Shown: one piece after another, positions 52,904-63,504 of the stretch
Position numbering within the stretch: the first letter of the stretch is position 1
Layout of the letters: the number at the start of each line of letters is the position of its first letter
NCBI RefSeq assembly: GCF_009834125.1
Contig: NZ_CP047146.1
Coordinates: forward strand, 1,295,501-1,359,500
Direction: 5' to 3'
Source of the DNA: Streptomyces sp. GS7
GTDB lineage: Bacteria; Actinomycetota; Actinomycetes; Streptomycetales; Streptomycetaceae
DNA: 64,000 nt
The notes under the pieces: model-generated
The model's database searches: none
Told to the model about the DNA's origin: nothing
The model's input: only the letters and a program-made list of their open reading frames with translations
Position numbers and translations under genes: made by a program

Positions 52904-53824
52904 TCACGCGCCGCAGGAGCGCAGGAACCGCCGCGTCCGCTCGGCGATCGGGAAGGGCCGGTCGGGCGGGCAGGGGTACATGTCCTGCTCGACGATGGCG
53001 AAGAGGTCGACGTTCAACTCCTGGGCGGCTTCCAGGACGGGCGGTAGTGCCGGTACGCCCAGCGGCGGCTCGCACATCACGCCCTGCTGGACGGCCGGGC
53101 CGAAGGGTGTGCCCTTCGCGACGACGTCGCTGAGGATGTCCGGGTCGACCTGCTTGAGGTGGAGGTAGCCGATCCGCTCGCCGTAGGTGCGGATCAGTTT
53201 GACGCTGTCACCGCCGCAGTAGGCGTAGTGGCCGGTGTCCAGGCAGAGGTTGACGAGGTCGGAGTCGGTGACGTCGAGGAAGCGCTCGACGTGCTCCTCG
53301 GTGTCGATGTGGGTGTCGGCGTGCGGGTGGACGACGATGTCCAGGCCGAACTCGTCGCGTACCCGCTTGCCGAGTCGTTCCATGCCGGTGGTCAGGTGCT
53401 TCCACTGTTCGACGGTCAGCTCGCGGGGTTCGAGTTCCTCGGCGGTCTTGTCGTCCCGCCAGAAGGAGGGGATGACGACGAGGTGCTTGGCGCCCATCGC
53501 CTGGGTGAGGGTGGCGACTTCGGAGACGTGGGCCCAGGTCTTGTCCCAGACGGACGGGCCGTGGTGGAGCGAGGTGAAGATGGTGCCGGCCGAGACCTTG
53601 AGGCTGCGGCGGGCGATCTCCTCGTGGAGTACGGCCGGGTCGGTGGGTAGATAGCCGTAGGGGCCGAGTTCGATCCACTCGTAGCCGGCCTCGGCGACCT
53701 CGTCCAGGAAGCGCTGCCAGGGCACCTGCTGGTCGTCGTCGGGGAACCAGACGCCCCACGAATCGGGGGCGGAACCGACGCGGATGCGGTCCAGAACGGG
53801 CGCGGCGGCACGGGGTGCGGACAT
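52904..53824 (-). CDS. iolE: Inosose dehydratase-like TIM-barrel protein
   Basis: 306 residues from ATG 53824 (GGAG about 9 nt upstream); the extension to 53932 is unsupported. The xylose-isomerase-like barrel carries SAPDSWGVWFPDD, YEWIELGPYGYLPTDP, VVIPSFW, DIVVHPHADTHIDTEEHV, LCLDTGHYAYCGGD, YLHLKQVD and FAIVEQDMYP, with metal ligands Glu/Asp/His/Glu in the expected places. In this locus iolB, iolC, iolD and iolG are present and a dehydratase is otherwise missing, so 2-keto-myo-inositol dehydratase is the best guess. IolI (inosose isomerase) or IolH is the alternative. Confidence 0.72.
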   Translation of the reverse strand: MSAPRAAAPVLDRIRVGSAPDSWGVWFPDDDQQVPWQRFLDEVAEAGYEWIELGPYGYLPTDPAVLHEEIARRSLKVSAGTIFTSLHHGPSVWDKTWAHVSEVATLTQAMGAKHLVVIPSFWRDDKTAEELEPRELTVEQWKHLTTGMERLGKRVRDEFGLDIVVHPHADTHIDTEEHVERFLDVTDSDLVNLCLDTGHYAYCGGDSVKLIRTYGERIGYLHLKQVDPDILSDVVAKGTPFGPAVQQGVMCEPPLGVPALPPVLEAAQELNVDLFAIVEQDMYPCPPDRPFPIAERTRRFLRSCGA

Positions 53825-53922
53825 GCTGCGGCTCTCCTCTCGCCGGTCGGCGGTGACCGGGAGGCGCTGGTGCGGGTTGTGGGGCACAGCCTCTCTGTCG
53901 CCCTGGGGAGTGTCAAGATTTC

Positions 53923-53938
53923 GTCCTGACATAAGGAC
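53923..53938. promoter_or_regulatory. Candidate iol operator, iolE side
   Basis: GTCCT-GACATA-AGGAC, a 5+5 inverted repeat about 100 bp upstream of the iolE-like ATG. It matches 11 of 16 positions with the site at 54200. Confidence 0.5.
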
Positions 53939-53994
53939 TTAAGGACTTGGTGGGGTGGTGGCCGTTTGGGGGTGGGTTGGATGCGGGGGTGGAG

Positions 53995-54068
53995 GGGTGG
54001 GGCGGTCGGGCTGGGCGGGGGTGGATGGGTGGGGCGGTCGGGCTGGGCGGGGGTGGATGGGTGGGGCG
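53995..54068. repeat. 32-bp G-rich tandem repeat, 2.3 copies
   Basis: Two perfect 32-bp copies (53995-54026, 54027-54058) and the first 10 bases of a third. Many GGGG runs give quadruplex potential on the plus strand. Confidence 0.85.
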
Positions 54069-54199
54069 AGGTCGGTCGGTCCGGTGGATGGGCGGGCCGG
54101 GTGCTCGGGCGTGGGGCGGGAGCCGGGTGGAGTCGGGTGGAGTGAGGGTGGGGGTGGGTGGGCTCGACCGGGGCGGGCGTCGGAATATCGAGGATGGAC

Positions 54200-54215
54200 G
54201 TCAGAATGTAAGGAC
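54200..54215. promoter_or_regulatory. Candidate iol operator, iolC side
   Basis: GTCAGAATGTAAGGAC, related to the site at 53923 and followed by TTGACA (54222-54227), a consensus -35 element about 100 bp before iolC. Confidence 0.5.
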
Positions 54216-54327
54216 AAAGTGTTGACAGGGGTTGAGGATGGCGGTTAGACCTTTGGGCGGAGCTGAAGCCGGCTGAGAGGGCCGGTGCCGATCGACCCGC
54301 CGCGCCGGGCGACCCGAAGGGGCGTAT

Positions 54328-55320
54328 ATGACCGAGCCGTACGACCTGATCACCATGGGGCGCATCGGGGTGGACATCTACCCGTTGCAGACCGGTGTGC
54401 CGCTCGCCCAGGTGGAGACGTTCGGGAAGTTCCTCGGCGGGTCCGCCACCAATGTGGCGGTGGCCGCAGCCCGGCTCGGGCGGCGGAGCGCCGTCATCAG
54501 CCGTACGGGGCGGGACCCGTTCGGGGACTACATCCATCAGGCACTGCGCGACTTCGGCGTGGACGACCGCTGGGTGAGCGCGGTGGGCGAACACCCGACG
54601 CCGGTGACCTTCTGCGAGATCTTTCCGCCGGATGACTTCCCGCTCTACTTCTATCGCCGACCCAAGGCCCCCGACCTGGTGATTCACCCGGGCGAGCTGG
54701 ACATGGAGGCCATCGCTGCGGCCCGGATCTTCTGGATCACGGGTACCGGGCTCTGCGAAGAGCCGAGCCGCGGCGCGACGTTGGCCGCGCTGGAGGCGCG
54801 GGACCGGCGCGGCACCACGGTCTTCGACCTCGACTGGCGCCCGATGTTCTGGGGCGGGGAGGGCGGCGCCTCCGGGGACGGCGGGGCGTCCGGCGCCGCG
54901 GCGATGGCGTCCGCCCGGCCGTACTACGAGGCCGCGCTCAAGCATGCGACGGTCGCGGTCGGCAATGTCGACGAGGCCGAGGTCGCCACCGGACTGCGTG
55001 ACCCGAAAGCGTGTGCCCAGGCGCTGCTCGACATGGGCGTGGAGCTGGCCGTCGTCAAGCAGGGACCGAAGGGGGTGCTGGCCGTCCATCGTGACGGACG
55101 TACCGCCGAGGTCCCGCCGACCCCGGTCGAGGTCGTCAACGGGCTCGGTGCCGGGGATGCGTTCGGCGGGTCGCTGTGCCACGGGCTGCTCTCCGGCTGG
55201 GAGTTGGAGCCGATGATGCGCTACGCAAATGCCGCCGGGGCCATTGTCGCCTCGCGGCTGGCCTGTTCTTCCGCGATGCCGACGGCCGACGAGGTCGAGG
55301 CGTTTCTCGCGGATCGGTGA
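54328..55320 (+). CDS. iolC: 5-dehydro-2-deoxygluconokinase
   Basis: 330 residues from ATG 54328 (SD GAAGGGG). PfkB-family kinase: GRIGVDIYPLQTGVPL, FGKFLGGSATNVAVAAARLG, FDLDWRPMFW (typical for IolC) and GLGAGDAFGGS (272-282, catalytic base Asp277). It phosphorylates 2-deoxy-5-keto-gluconate. A Gly/Ala/Ser insertion follows DWRPMFWGGE. First gene of the plus-strand iol operon; 304 bp of gene-free DNA separate it from the next gene. Confidence 0.92.
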   Translation: MTEPYDLITMGRIGVDIYPLQTGVPLAQVETFGKFLGGSATNVAVAAARLGRRSAVISRTGRDPFGDYIHQALRDFGVDDRWVSAVGEHPTPVTFCEIFPPDDFPLYFYRRPKAPDLVIHPGELDMEAIAAARIFWITGTGLCEEPSRGATLAALEARDRRGTTVFDLDWRPMFWGGEGGASGDGGASGAAAMASARPYYEAALKHATVAVGNVDEAEVATGLRDPKACAQALLDMGVELAVVKQGPKGVLAVHRDGRTAEVPPTPVEVVNGLGAGDAFGGSLCHGLLSGWELEPMMRYANAAGAIVASRLACSSAMPTADEVEAFLADR

Positions 55321-55624
55321 CGGGGGCGGAGGGCCCCACCCGGGCCCGGACCGGCTGGGCGCGAGTCCCGCTCCTGGCGCTGCCGCTCCCGCTGTGGCGC
55401 CGTCCCGCGGCCTCGTCGTCCGCCCGCGGCCCCGTCGTCCGGTCGTCCGCCGTCCCGCCCCGGGGCGAGGGCCCGCCCCGTCCGTCGCCCCGGTCCGAGG
55501 CTCCCGGCCCACGCCGCCTCACCCCTCGCGCCTCCCCCTCCCCGCCTCTGTGGGGCCTCCCGCTCCGCCCCGGCCCGGTCCGTCCCGCCGCCCCACCCCC
55601 ACCCTCAAGAAGGTGAGTTGAGCC
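55321..55624. other. 304-bp spacer between iolC and the Cgl0158-like gene
   Basis: No gene. C/G-rich with several imperfect hairpins (for example CCCGCCCC...GGGGCGAGGG at 55455-55475). No clear promoter. Confidence 0.55.
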
Positions 55625-56512
55625 TTGACCCCTCGGATCAGTGACCTCGCGACGCTGCGGGCCCGGCATCCCGAAGCCGTTGCGGAGGCCGCCGCCCGCC
55701 GTACGCGCCGTCCGTTGCTGGGCGACAGCGGCCGACTGATGATCGTCGCCGCCGACCACCCGGCCCGGGGCGCGCTCGCCGTCGGAGACCGCCAACTGGC
55801 CATGGCCAACCGCCTCGACCTGCTCGAACGGCTGGTCCTGGCGCTGTCCCGGCCCGGGGTGGACGGGGTGCTGGCGACCGCCGACATCCTGGAGGACCTG
55901 CTGCTGCTCGGCGCCCTCGAAGGCAAGGTCGTCATGGGCTCCATGAACCGCGGCGGTATCGCGGGCGCCGCCTTCGAGATGGACGACCGGTTCACCGGGC
56001 ACCGTCCCCAGGACATCGCGCGGCTGTGCTTCGACGCCGGCAAGCTGCTGCTGCGCATCGACTACGACGATCCCGGATCGCTGACCACTCTGGAGAGCAC
56101 CGCTCGCGCCATCGACGCGATGGCCGAACGCGAACTGCCCGTCTTCGTCGAGCCGTTCCTCTCCCGCCGGATAGACGGCCGGGTCCACAACGACCTGAGC
56201 CCCGAGGCCGTCACCCGCTCCGTGGCCATCGCCTCCGGCCTCGGCGGCACCTCCGCCTACACCTGGCTCAAGCTTCCGGTCACCGACGACCCCGACGCGA
56301 TGGCCCGGGTCTGCGAGACCTCCACCTTGCCCGCCGTCCTCTTGGGCGGCGACATCGGCGGGACCGTGCGGGACCAGGAAGCCGCGTACGAGAAGTGGCG
56401 CAAGGCGCTGCGGCTGCCGACCGTGCACGGGCTGGTCGTCGGCCGTTCGCTCCTCTATCCGGCGGACGGCGATGTGGCGGCGGCGGTCGACACGGCGGTG
56501 GGGCTGCTCTAG
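55625..56512 (+). CDS. Cgl0158-family (beta/alpha)8 aldolase-like protein
   Basis: 295 residues from TTG 55625 (MTPRISDLATLRARHP), the only start that gives the usual family N-terminus. Motifs: MIVAADHPARGALAVGDR, GVDGVLATADILEDLLLL, VVMGSMNRGGIAG, LLLRIDYDDPGS, PVFVEPF and LLGGDIGG. This class-I-aldolase-like barrel occurs in actinobacterial iol clusters; it may replace IolJ (DKGP aldolase), which is otherwise missing here. Role inferred from cluster and fold. Confidence 0.8.
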   Translation: MTPRISDLATLRARHPEAVAEAAARRTRRPLLGDSGRLMIVAADHPARGALAVGDRQLAMANRLDLLERLVLALSRPGVDGVLATADILEDLLLLGALEGKVVMGSMNRGGIAGAAFEMDDRFTGHRPQDIARLCFDAGKLLLRIDYDDPGSLTTLESTARAIDAMAERELPVFVEPFLSRRIDGRVHNDLSPEAVTRSVAIASGLGGTSAYTWLKLPVTDDPDAMARVCETSTLPAVLLGGDIGGTVRDQEAAYEKWRKALRLPTVHGLVVGRSLLYPADGDVAAAVDTAVGLL

Positions 56513-56700
56513 GCCCGGGCCGGGCCCGTGTCCGGTGCCGCGGCACCGTGCCACGACCGCGTCGCGCCGCCCCCGGGCCGTCCGGCACGTCCCCCGCGCC
56601 GCCCGGCGCGCCGCCCCTCGCGCGGTGTGGCGACCGCTCCGCCCCGCCCCGCACGGCGCCGAAACCTTCACTGTCAGTGGCGAGTAGGAGACTTGTTGTC

Positions 56701-57798
56701 ATGAGTGCTGAGATCACAGATTCCCGCACCGCGGGCGGTTCCGGCAGTTCCGGTGGGGCCGGCGGTTCCGGTGGGTCCGGCGAGCCTCGGGAGCCCGGTG
56801 TGCCCTCCGGGCTCCCGGTGTCCGGGGCCGCCCCCGCCTCCCGGGCCGTCCCCCCGGCCGCCTCCGGTTTCCACATCCCGGCGGGCCGCGGCGCCGACGG
56901 TCCGTACGCCCTCGACATCAGCCCCGAGAAGGCCGGTTGGGGGTATTGCTCGCTGCGGATCCTCGACCTGCCGCCGGGTGGGCATCACTCCTTCGCCACC
57001 GGTGACAGCGAGTGGATCGTGCTGCCGCTCTCCGGCGGCTGCACGGTCGTGACGGACGGTCCCGACGCGGGGAACTGCGAAGACGCGGCACGTTCCGCTT
57101 CCGCGGACGCGGTGAGCTGTGAACTGGCCGGCCGGGAGAGCGTGTTCAGCGGGGTGACGGACTTCGCGTACGTACCGCGGGATGCGCGGGTGCGGATCAC
57201 CAGCGGCGCCGGCGGGCGGTTCGCGCTCACTGGGGCGCGCTGCGAGCGCCGGCTGCCGGCCCGCTACGGTGCCGCGTCCGACGTCCCGGTGGAGCTGCGG
57301 GGCACCGGCAGCTGCTCGCGGCAGGTCAACAACTTCGCCGCGGCGGACGTGTTCGCGTGCGACCGGCTGATCGCCGTGGAAGTGCTCACCCCCGGGGGCA
57401 ACTGGTCGTCGTATCCGCCGCACAAGCACGACGAGTGCCGTCCGGGGGAGGAGGCCGAGCTGGAGGAGATCTACTACTTCGAGATCGCCGCCGCCCACGG
57501 GACGCAGGGGCTCGGCTATCAGCGTGTGACGCCGTCCGGGCGCGGTCGCGGCACGGACGTCCTCGCCGAGGTCCGCGGCGGAGACGCGGTGCTGATTCCC
57601 GACGGGTGGCACGGCCCGTCCATCGCCGCCCCCGGGCACGACATGTACTACCTCAACGTCATGGCGGGGCCCGGGGAGACCCGTGAGTGGCTGATCTGCG
57701 ACCACCCCGATCACGGCTGGATCCGCGGTACGTGGCCGGACCAGCCCGTCGACCCCCGCCTCCCCTTCTACCAAGCACCCGCAGGAGACCCCCGATGA
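56701..57798 (+). CDS. iolB: 5-deoxy-glucuronate isomerase
   Basis: 365 residues from ATG 56701 (GGAG ten bases upstream). A Ser/Gly-rich leader (about residues 10-55) is followed by the bicupin IolB: FHIPAGRGADGPYALDISPEKAGWGYCSLRILDL read in pieces, GDSEWIVLPLSGGC, then the second cupin with YPPHKHDE...EEIYYFEI metal site (His, His, Glu, His) and IPDGWHGPS. It converts 5-deoxyglucuronate to 2-deoxy-5-keto-gluconate. Stop overlaps the iolD start (ATGA). Longer than the ~290-residue norm because of the leader. Confidence 0.92.
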   Translation: MSAEITDSRTAGGSGSSGGAGGSGGSGEPREPGVPSGLPVSGAAPASRAVPPAASGFHIPAGRGADGPYALDISPEKAGWGYCSLRILDLPPGGHHSFATGDSEWIVLPLSGGCTVVTDGPDAGNCEDAARSASADAVSCELAGRESVFSGVTDFAYVPRDARVRITSGAGGRFALTGARCERRLPARYGAASDVPVELRGTGSCSRQVNNFAAADVFACDRLIAVEVLTPGGNWSSYPPHKHDECRPGEEAELEEIYYFEIAAAHGTQGLGYQRVTPSGRGRGTDVLAEVRGGDAVLIPDGWHGPSIAAPGHDMYYLNVMAGPGETREWLICDHPDHGWIRGTWPDQPVDPRLPFYQAPAGDPR

Positions 57799-59741
57799 GC
57801 GACCGGACGACGACCGACCCGGACACCGCCCCGGCGGGCACCCGTCATCTGACGGTCGCCCAGGCCCTGGTCGAGTTCCTGGCCCACCAGTACACCGAGC
57901 GGGACGGCCGCCGGCACCGCCTGATCAGCGCCTGCTGGGGCATCTTCGGGCACGGCAACGTCGCCGGTGTCGGGCAGGCGCTGCTGGAGTCCGGCAGCGC
58001 GGCGCCCGAGGGGGCGGGCGGCGGGACCCCGAAACTGCCGTATCTCCAGGGGCGGAACGAACAGGCCATGGTGCACGCGGCCGTCGGCTACGCCCGGCAG
58101 TGCGACCGGCTCTCCGCGCAGGCCGTGACCACCTCCATCGGGCCCGGGGCCACCAACCTCGTCACGGGCGCCGCGCTCGCCACCGTGAACCGCCTCCCGG
58201 TGCTGCTGCTGCCCGGCGACGTGTTCGCCACCCGCCCCGCCGATCCGGTCCTCCAGCAGCTCGAAGTGCCGTCCGCGGGCGATGTGTCGGTCAATGACGC
58301 GCTGCGCCCCGTCTCCCGCTATTTCGACCGGGTCACCCGGCCCGAGGCGCTGATCCCGGCCGCCCTCCAGGCGATGCGGGTGCTCGCCGACCCCGTGGAG
58401 ACCGGGGCGGTCACCCTGGCCCTGCCGCAGGACGTGCAGGCCGAGGCGTACGACTGGCCGGAGGAGTTCTTCGCCGACCGGGTCTGGCGGGTCCCGCGGC
58501 CCGCCCCGGACGCCGCCGCGCTCGACGCCGCGGTGCGCGCCGTCCGGGAGGCCCGCCGGCCGCTGGTCATCGTGGGCGGCGGGGTGCACCACAGCGAGGC
58601 GGAGGACGCGCTCCGGGCGTTCGCCGAAGCGACCGGCATCCCGGTGGCGTCCACCCAGGCGGGCAAGGGGTCGCTGCGCCACGACCATCCGGCCGATGTC
58701 GGCGGGATCGGGCACACGGGCACCGCGACCGCCGACGCGCTGGCCCGCCGGGCCGACCTGGTCATCGGCGTCGGTACGCGGTACACGGACTTCACCACCG
58801 CCTCGGCGACGCTCTTCGCCGAGCCCGGCGTCCGCTTCGTCAACCTCAACATCGCCGCCTTCGATTCCCACAAGCTCGGTGCCCTCGCCCTGGTCGCCGA
58901 CGCCCGCGCCGGACTCGAAGCGCTCACCGGCGCGCTGTCCGGCCACCGCGTCGACGCGGCGTACGCGGCGGAGTACGGGGCGGCGAAGGCGGACTGGGAG
59001 CGCCGGGTGGATGCCGCGTACGGGGCCGGGGACCCGTCCGCGCGGCCGTCCCAGACGCAGGTCCTGGGGGCGCTGGACGCGCTCGTCGACGACTCCGACA
59101 TCGTGATCAACGCGGCCGGTTCGCTCCCCGGCGACCTGCACAAACTCTGGCGCGCCCGGTCCCGCCGGCAGTACCACCTCGAATACGGCTACTCCTGCAT
59201 GGGCTATGAGATCCCGGCCGCGATCGGGGTGCGGATGGCCGCTCCCGACCGCCCGGTGTGGGCGCTCGTCGGCGACGGTACATACCTGATGAACCCCACC
59301 GAAATCGTCACCGCGGTGCAGGAGGGCATCAACATCACCATCGTCCTCATCCAGAACCACGGCTACGCCTCCATCGGCGGCCTCTCCCAGGAGATCGGCG
59401 GCGAGCGCTTCGGCACCGACTACCGCTTCCGCGCCGCGGACGGCACGTATACGGGCGAGCCGCTGCCCGTCGACCTCGCCGCCAACGCCGCCTCTCTGGG
59501 CATGCGGGTGCTGCGCGCCGACACGGTCGCCGAGCTGCGTGCCGCGCTCGCCGAGGCGCGTGGCGCGAAAGCGCCCACATGTGTCTATGTCGAGACCGGA
59601 ACGACTGACACTGTGCCGGGCGCGCCGCCTGCCCAAGCCTGGTGGGATGTACCCGTTGCCGAGACCGCGACGCGTCCGGCGGCGGTCGCCGCCCGGAAGG
59701 CGTACGACCGGCAGGCCGCCGCCCGCCGCCGCCACCTCTGA
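57795..59741 (+). CDS. iolD: 3D-(3,5/4)-trihydroxycyclohexane-1,2-dione acylhydrolase
   Basis: 648 residues from ATG 57795, SD GCAGGAGA, coupled to iolB. ThDP-dependent family: GIFGHGNVAGVGQAL, QGRNEQAMVHAA (catalytic Glu), TTSIGPGATNLVTGAA and the ThDP/Mg motif GDGTYLMNPTEI (493-504) ending QNHGYASIGGLS. Hydrolyses the ring of the diketone to 5-deoxyglucuronate. Full length. Confidence 0.94.
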   Translation: MSDRTTTDPDTAPAGTRHLTVAQALVEFLAHQYTERDGRRHRLISACWGIFGHGNVAGVGQALLESGSAAPEGAGGGTPKLPYLQGRNEQAMVHAAVGYARQCDRLSAQAVTTSIGPGATNLVTGAALATVNRLPVLLLPGDVFATRPADPVLQQLEVPSAGDVSVNDALRPVSRYFDRVTRPEALIPAALQAMRVLADPVETGAVTLALPQDVQAEAYDWPEEFFADRVWRVPRPAPDAAALDAAVRAVREARRPLVIVGGGVHHSEAEDALRAFAEATGIPVASTQAGKGSLRHDHPADVGGIGHTGTATADALARRADLVIGVGTRYTDFTTASATLFAEPGVRFVNLNIAAFDSHKLGALALVADARAGLEALTGALSGHRVDAAYAAEYGAAKADWERRVDAAYGAGDPSARPSQTQVLGALDALVDDSDIVINAAGSLPGDLHKLWRARSRRQYHLEYGYSCMGYEIPAAIGVRMAAPDRPVWALVGDGTYLMNPTEIVTAVQEGINITIVLIQNHGYASIGGLSQEIGGERFGTDYRFRAADGTYTGEPLPVDLAANAASLGMRVLRADTVAELRAALAEARGAKAPTCVYVETGTTDTVPGAPPAQAWWDVPVAETATRPAAVAARKAYDRQAAARRRHL

Positions 59742-59779
59742 CATCCGCTCGCTGCCGCACCGTACGAAAGGCCCCTCGC

Positions 59780-61273
<1,494 letters not shown>

Positions 61274-61287
61274 CGGACCACCGGACC

Positions 61288-61330
61288 GGTCCCGCGCCGG
61301 CCGTCCCCCGGGGCGGTCGGGCGCGGGACC
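61288..61330 (+). terminator. Terminator of the iol operon
   Basis: GGTCCCGCGCC (61288-61298) and GGCGCGGGACC (61320-61330) pair perfectly; inner GGCCG/CGGTC pairing extends the stem. 14 bp after the mmsA stop. Confidence 0.8.
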
Positions 61331-61411
61331 GCGGGTCCAGGGGAGAGACCCCCAAGGGTGCGTTGCTACGGTGCTCTCCGCGTCACGGCACCAACACCAC
61401 CGGGGGATGAC

Positions 61412-62533
61412 ATGCCACGCAGTACCGCGCTCGCCAAGGGCGCACGGATCACGGGCGGGCTCTTGTGCCTGCTGTTCTTCCTGTTCAGCGCGTACTGGCT
61501 GGCGGTCGACATCGGCCAGTTCGGCGTCGTGGGGGTCTGGGACAGCTGGACCGGGCCCGGTGCGCCCGGCACCAACGAGGTCAGCAACCCCGTCCAACTG
61601 GGCGTTCTGCTGCTTCAGTTGACGGCCGCCCTCGCGGCCTTCGCGGGCCGCCGGGCGGCCGGCGGGCTGCTGGCCGTCGCCACCACCCTCACCTTCGCCA
61701 CCGCCCTCCAAGCCCTGGTGAGCGTCGGCAGCCACACCTCCGACGACCGCTGGTTCGTGCACGCCGACACCGGCGCCTCGACCTTCAAGGGCGTCTTCCT
61801 CAGCAGCCTGGCGCTGTTCCCGCTGTCCGTGGTCGCCGGCATCGTGCTGCTGGCCGGGATGCGCTCCTGGCCGCGACGGACGCCGAGCGAACCGCCGGCG
61901 CGGCCGGCCGGGCCGGCGGGGGTGATCGGCGGACTGCTGCTCGGCGCGATGGCGCTGGGCTATGTGGTGTGGCAGGTCTACATGCTGGTGCAGGGCGGCG
62001 GCCGCACCTCGTTCGCCGTGCTCTACCTGGGCAGGGGCATCCTCAGCTCGCTGCTGTCCCTGGCCCCCGGCTGGTACGCCGTCGTCTTCTTCCTCCTCAC
62101 CGCGATCGCCGGCCTCAACGGCCTCATCCGGGGCACCGCGGCCCGTGGCCTGTCCTTCGGGCTGGCCATCGCGCTGCTGCCCAACGCCGTGCTGACGGTC
62201 ATCGCGTTCGCCAACCAGGGCACCCTCTTCACACTCGACGCCACCCTGCCGGGCCTGAGCATCATCGCCGACGCCCAGCTGCTGCTGGACCTGCTCGGCT
62301 CGCTGGCCCTGTGCGCCCTGATGGCGCGCGGCGAACCGGTCGCCCCCGGCTGGCAGCCGCCGGCCCCGATGGGGTTCGCCGCCCCCGGCTACGTACCGCA
62401 GGGCCCCGCCGCCGTGCCGCCGGCCGGCTGGCAGCAGCCCGGGCCGCCGCCGATGCCGCCGTCCGGCGGCCCGCTCATGCCGCCCGGCAACCCGCCGCCC
62501 CCGCAGGGCGGTTACGGCCCGCCGGCGTACTGA
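61412..62533 (+). CDS. Multi-pass membrane protein with Pro-rich tail
   Basis: 373 residues from ATG 61412 (SD GGGGGA). About seven hydrophobic segments (for example ITGGLLCLLFFLFSAYWLAV at 13-32, VIGGLLLGAMALGYVVWQVYML, WYAVVFFLLTAIAGL). The C-terminal ~60 residues are Pro/Gly/Gln-rich (GWQPPAPMGF, PPAGWQQPGPPP), presumably cytoplasmic. I do not recognise a family with known function. Confidence 0.7.
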   Translation: MPRSTALAKGARITGGLLCLLFFLFSAYWLAVDIGQFGVVGVWDSWTGPGAPGTNEVSNPVQLGVLLLQLTAALAAFAGRRAAGGLLAVATTLTFATALQALVSVGSHTSDDRWFVHADTGASTFKGVFLSSLALFPLSVVAGIVLLAGMRSWPRRTPSEPPARPAGPAGVIGGLLLGAMALGYVVWQVYMLVQGGGRTSFAVLYLGRGILSSLLSLAPGWYAVVFFLLTAIAGLNGLIRGTAARGLSFGLAIALLPNAVLTVIAFANQGTLFTLDATLPGLSIIADAQLLLDLLGSLALCALMARGEPVAPGWQPPAPMGFAAPGYVPQGPAAVPPAGWQQPGPPPMPPSGGPLMPPGNPPPPQGGYGPPAY

Positions 62534-62950
62534 CCTGCGGCGGCGCCCAGCGCGAGCCCCCGGGGGACCGGTGCCGCCGCGGGGCCCGTACGACGGATGC
62601 GGTACGCGGCCGGCCGGGGGCGAGCTGCCCGCGGGGGACGCGGTGGCGCGGCCGGCGGTGGTGGTCGGCTATGCCTTCGTCAGCCAACTGGTCACCGCGG
62701 CACCGGCGTTCCGGCTGCCGGCGGTGACCGACGCGCCGCTGGGCGCGGTCGGCGGCGCCGTCGGGCCGACCGTCGTCGGCAACGTCCTCGACCAGGTCAC
62801 CGCGCTGGGCGGCTGGCGTGATGTGCTGCCGTGCGGTGCCGTTCACCGCGGGGCCGGGCCGGCGAACAGATGTCCCGTTTGCCCGGCGGTGCAACCCTTC
62901 ACCGGGAGCGGATGTCTACGGATGCACACGCCGGAAATGGGGGACCTACT
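62534..62950. other. Region without an intact gene, holding a permease remnant
   Basis: Only the ABC-2 permease-like fragment at 62597-62862 has coding character. The rest (62534-62596 and 62863-62950) shows nothing recognisable apart from the SD of the next gene. Confidence 0.5.
62597..62862 (+). pseudogene. Fragment of an ABC-2 type permease
   Basis: One frame reads VVVGYAFVSQLVTAAPAF, then VGGAVGPTVVGNVLDQV followed by TALGGWRDVLPCG, the pattern found near the C-terminal half of actinobacterial ABC-2 permeases (G-x-A-x-V-x-x-I-L-D-x-V-x-A-L-G-x-W-R-x-x-L-P). No membrane segments precede it and the expected end is missing. Both ends are lost, so it is a decayed gene. Confidence 0.45.
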
Positions 62951-63403
62951 GTGTTCCGTACCGCTTCGCGCCGCATCGCCGCCGCAGCCGCCTGTGTCGC
63001 GACCCTCGGCCTGCCCCTCGCCGCATCCGCATCCGCATCCGCGCCGTCCGCCGCGGCCACCGTCCGCGGCGCCCCCGGCGGCCGCCGCACCGCCGCCGAG
63101 ATCCACCGCTTCCTCACCGCCTTCTACGGCCCTCACGGCCCCGGCCCGTACCAGCGCGCGCACCAGGTATCCGACCACCTCAAGGACCGCGCCGCCCACA
63201 CCGAGGGCTACGACCTGCTGCTCTGCGCCCAGAACACCCCGCGGGCGATCTCCGTGGGGAGGGTGACCACGGCCAGGTCCGCGGGCGTGGGGTGGGCGAC
63301 CGTCACCACCCACTGGGACGGCGGGCGCCGCGCCACCTTCACCGCGTACGTGGGCCTGGCCTCCCGCCCGATCACGCTGCAGGACGTCGACTGCGTGCCG
63401 TGA
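62951..63403 (+). CDS. Small secreted protein
   Basis: 150 residues from GTG 62951 after GGGGGACC; longer frames start upstream but have no SD. The signal peptide (FRTASRRIAAAAACVATLGLPLAASASA) has an AxA-like cleavage site near residue 29. The mature part (TAAEIHRFLTAFYGPHGPGPYQR in segments, GYDLLLCAQN, ...DVDCVP) has two Cys that could form a disulfide. No known domain recognised; small, extracellular, soluble. Confidence 0.7.
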   Translation: MFRTASRRIAAAAACVATLGLPLAASASASAPSAAATVRGAPGGRRTAAEIHRFLTAFYGPHGPGPYQRAHQVSDHLKDRAAHTEGYDLLLCAQNTPRAISVGRVTTARSAGVGWATVTTHWDGGRRATFTAYVGLASRPITLQDVDCVP

Positions 63404-63448
63404 GCCCGCGGCGCACCGCACGGGCGGGCGCCCGCCGCACGCGAAAGG

Positions 63449-63486
63449 GGCAGCCACCGCGACCGGTCCCGGTCGCCGTGGCCGCC
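63449..63486. terminator. Hairpin between convergent genes
   Basis: Arms 63449-63464 and 63471-63486 pair at 14 of 16 positions around GGTCCC. Serves the small secreted protein (+) and the esterase (-). Confidence 0.7.
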
Positions 63487-63504
63487 CCGCGCCAGGCCGC
63501 CGTG

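Larger units (their letters stand above)
53825..54327. other. Divergent iolE/iolC promoter region with G-rich repeats
   Basis: No gene. Two related operator-like sites lie at its ends (53923 and 54200), and a G-rich tandem repeat (53995-54068) lies between. AT-rich stretches at 53915-53945 and 54180-54235 probably hold the two promoters. Confidence 0.65.

Noticed and set aside
53947..54248. Small Gly-rich plus-strand frames between iolE and iolC
   Set aside because: They arise from the 32-bp G-rich repeat and have no start signal.
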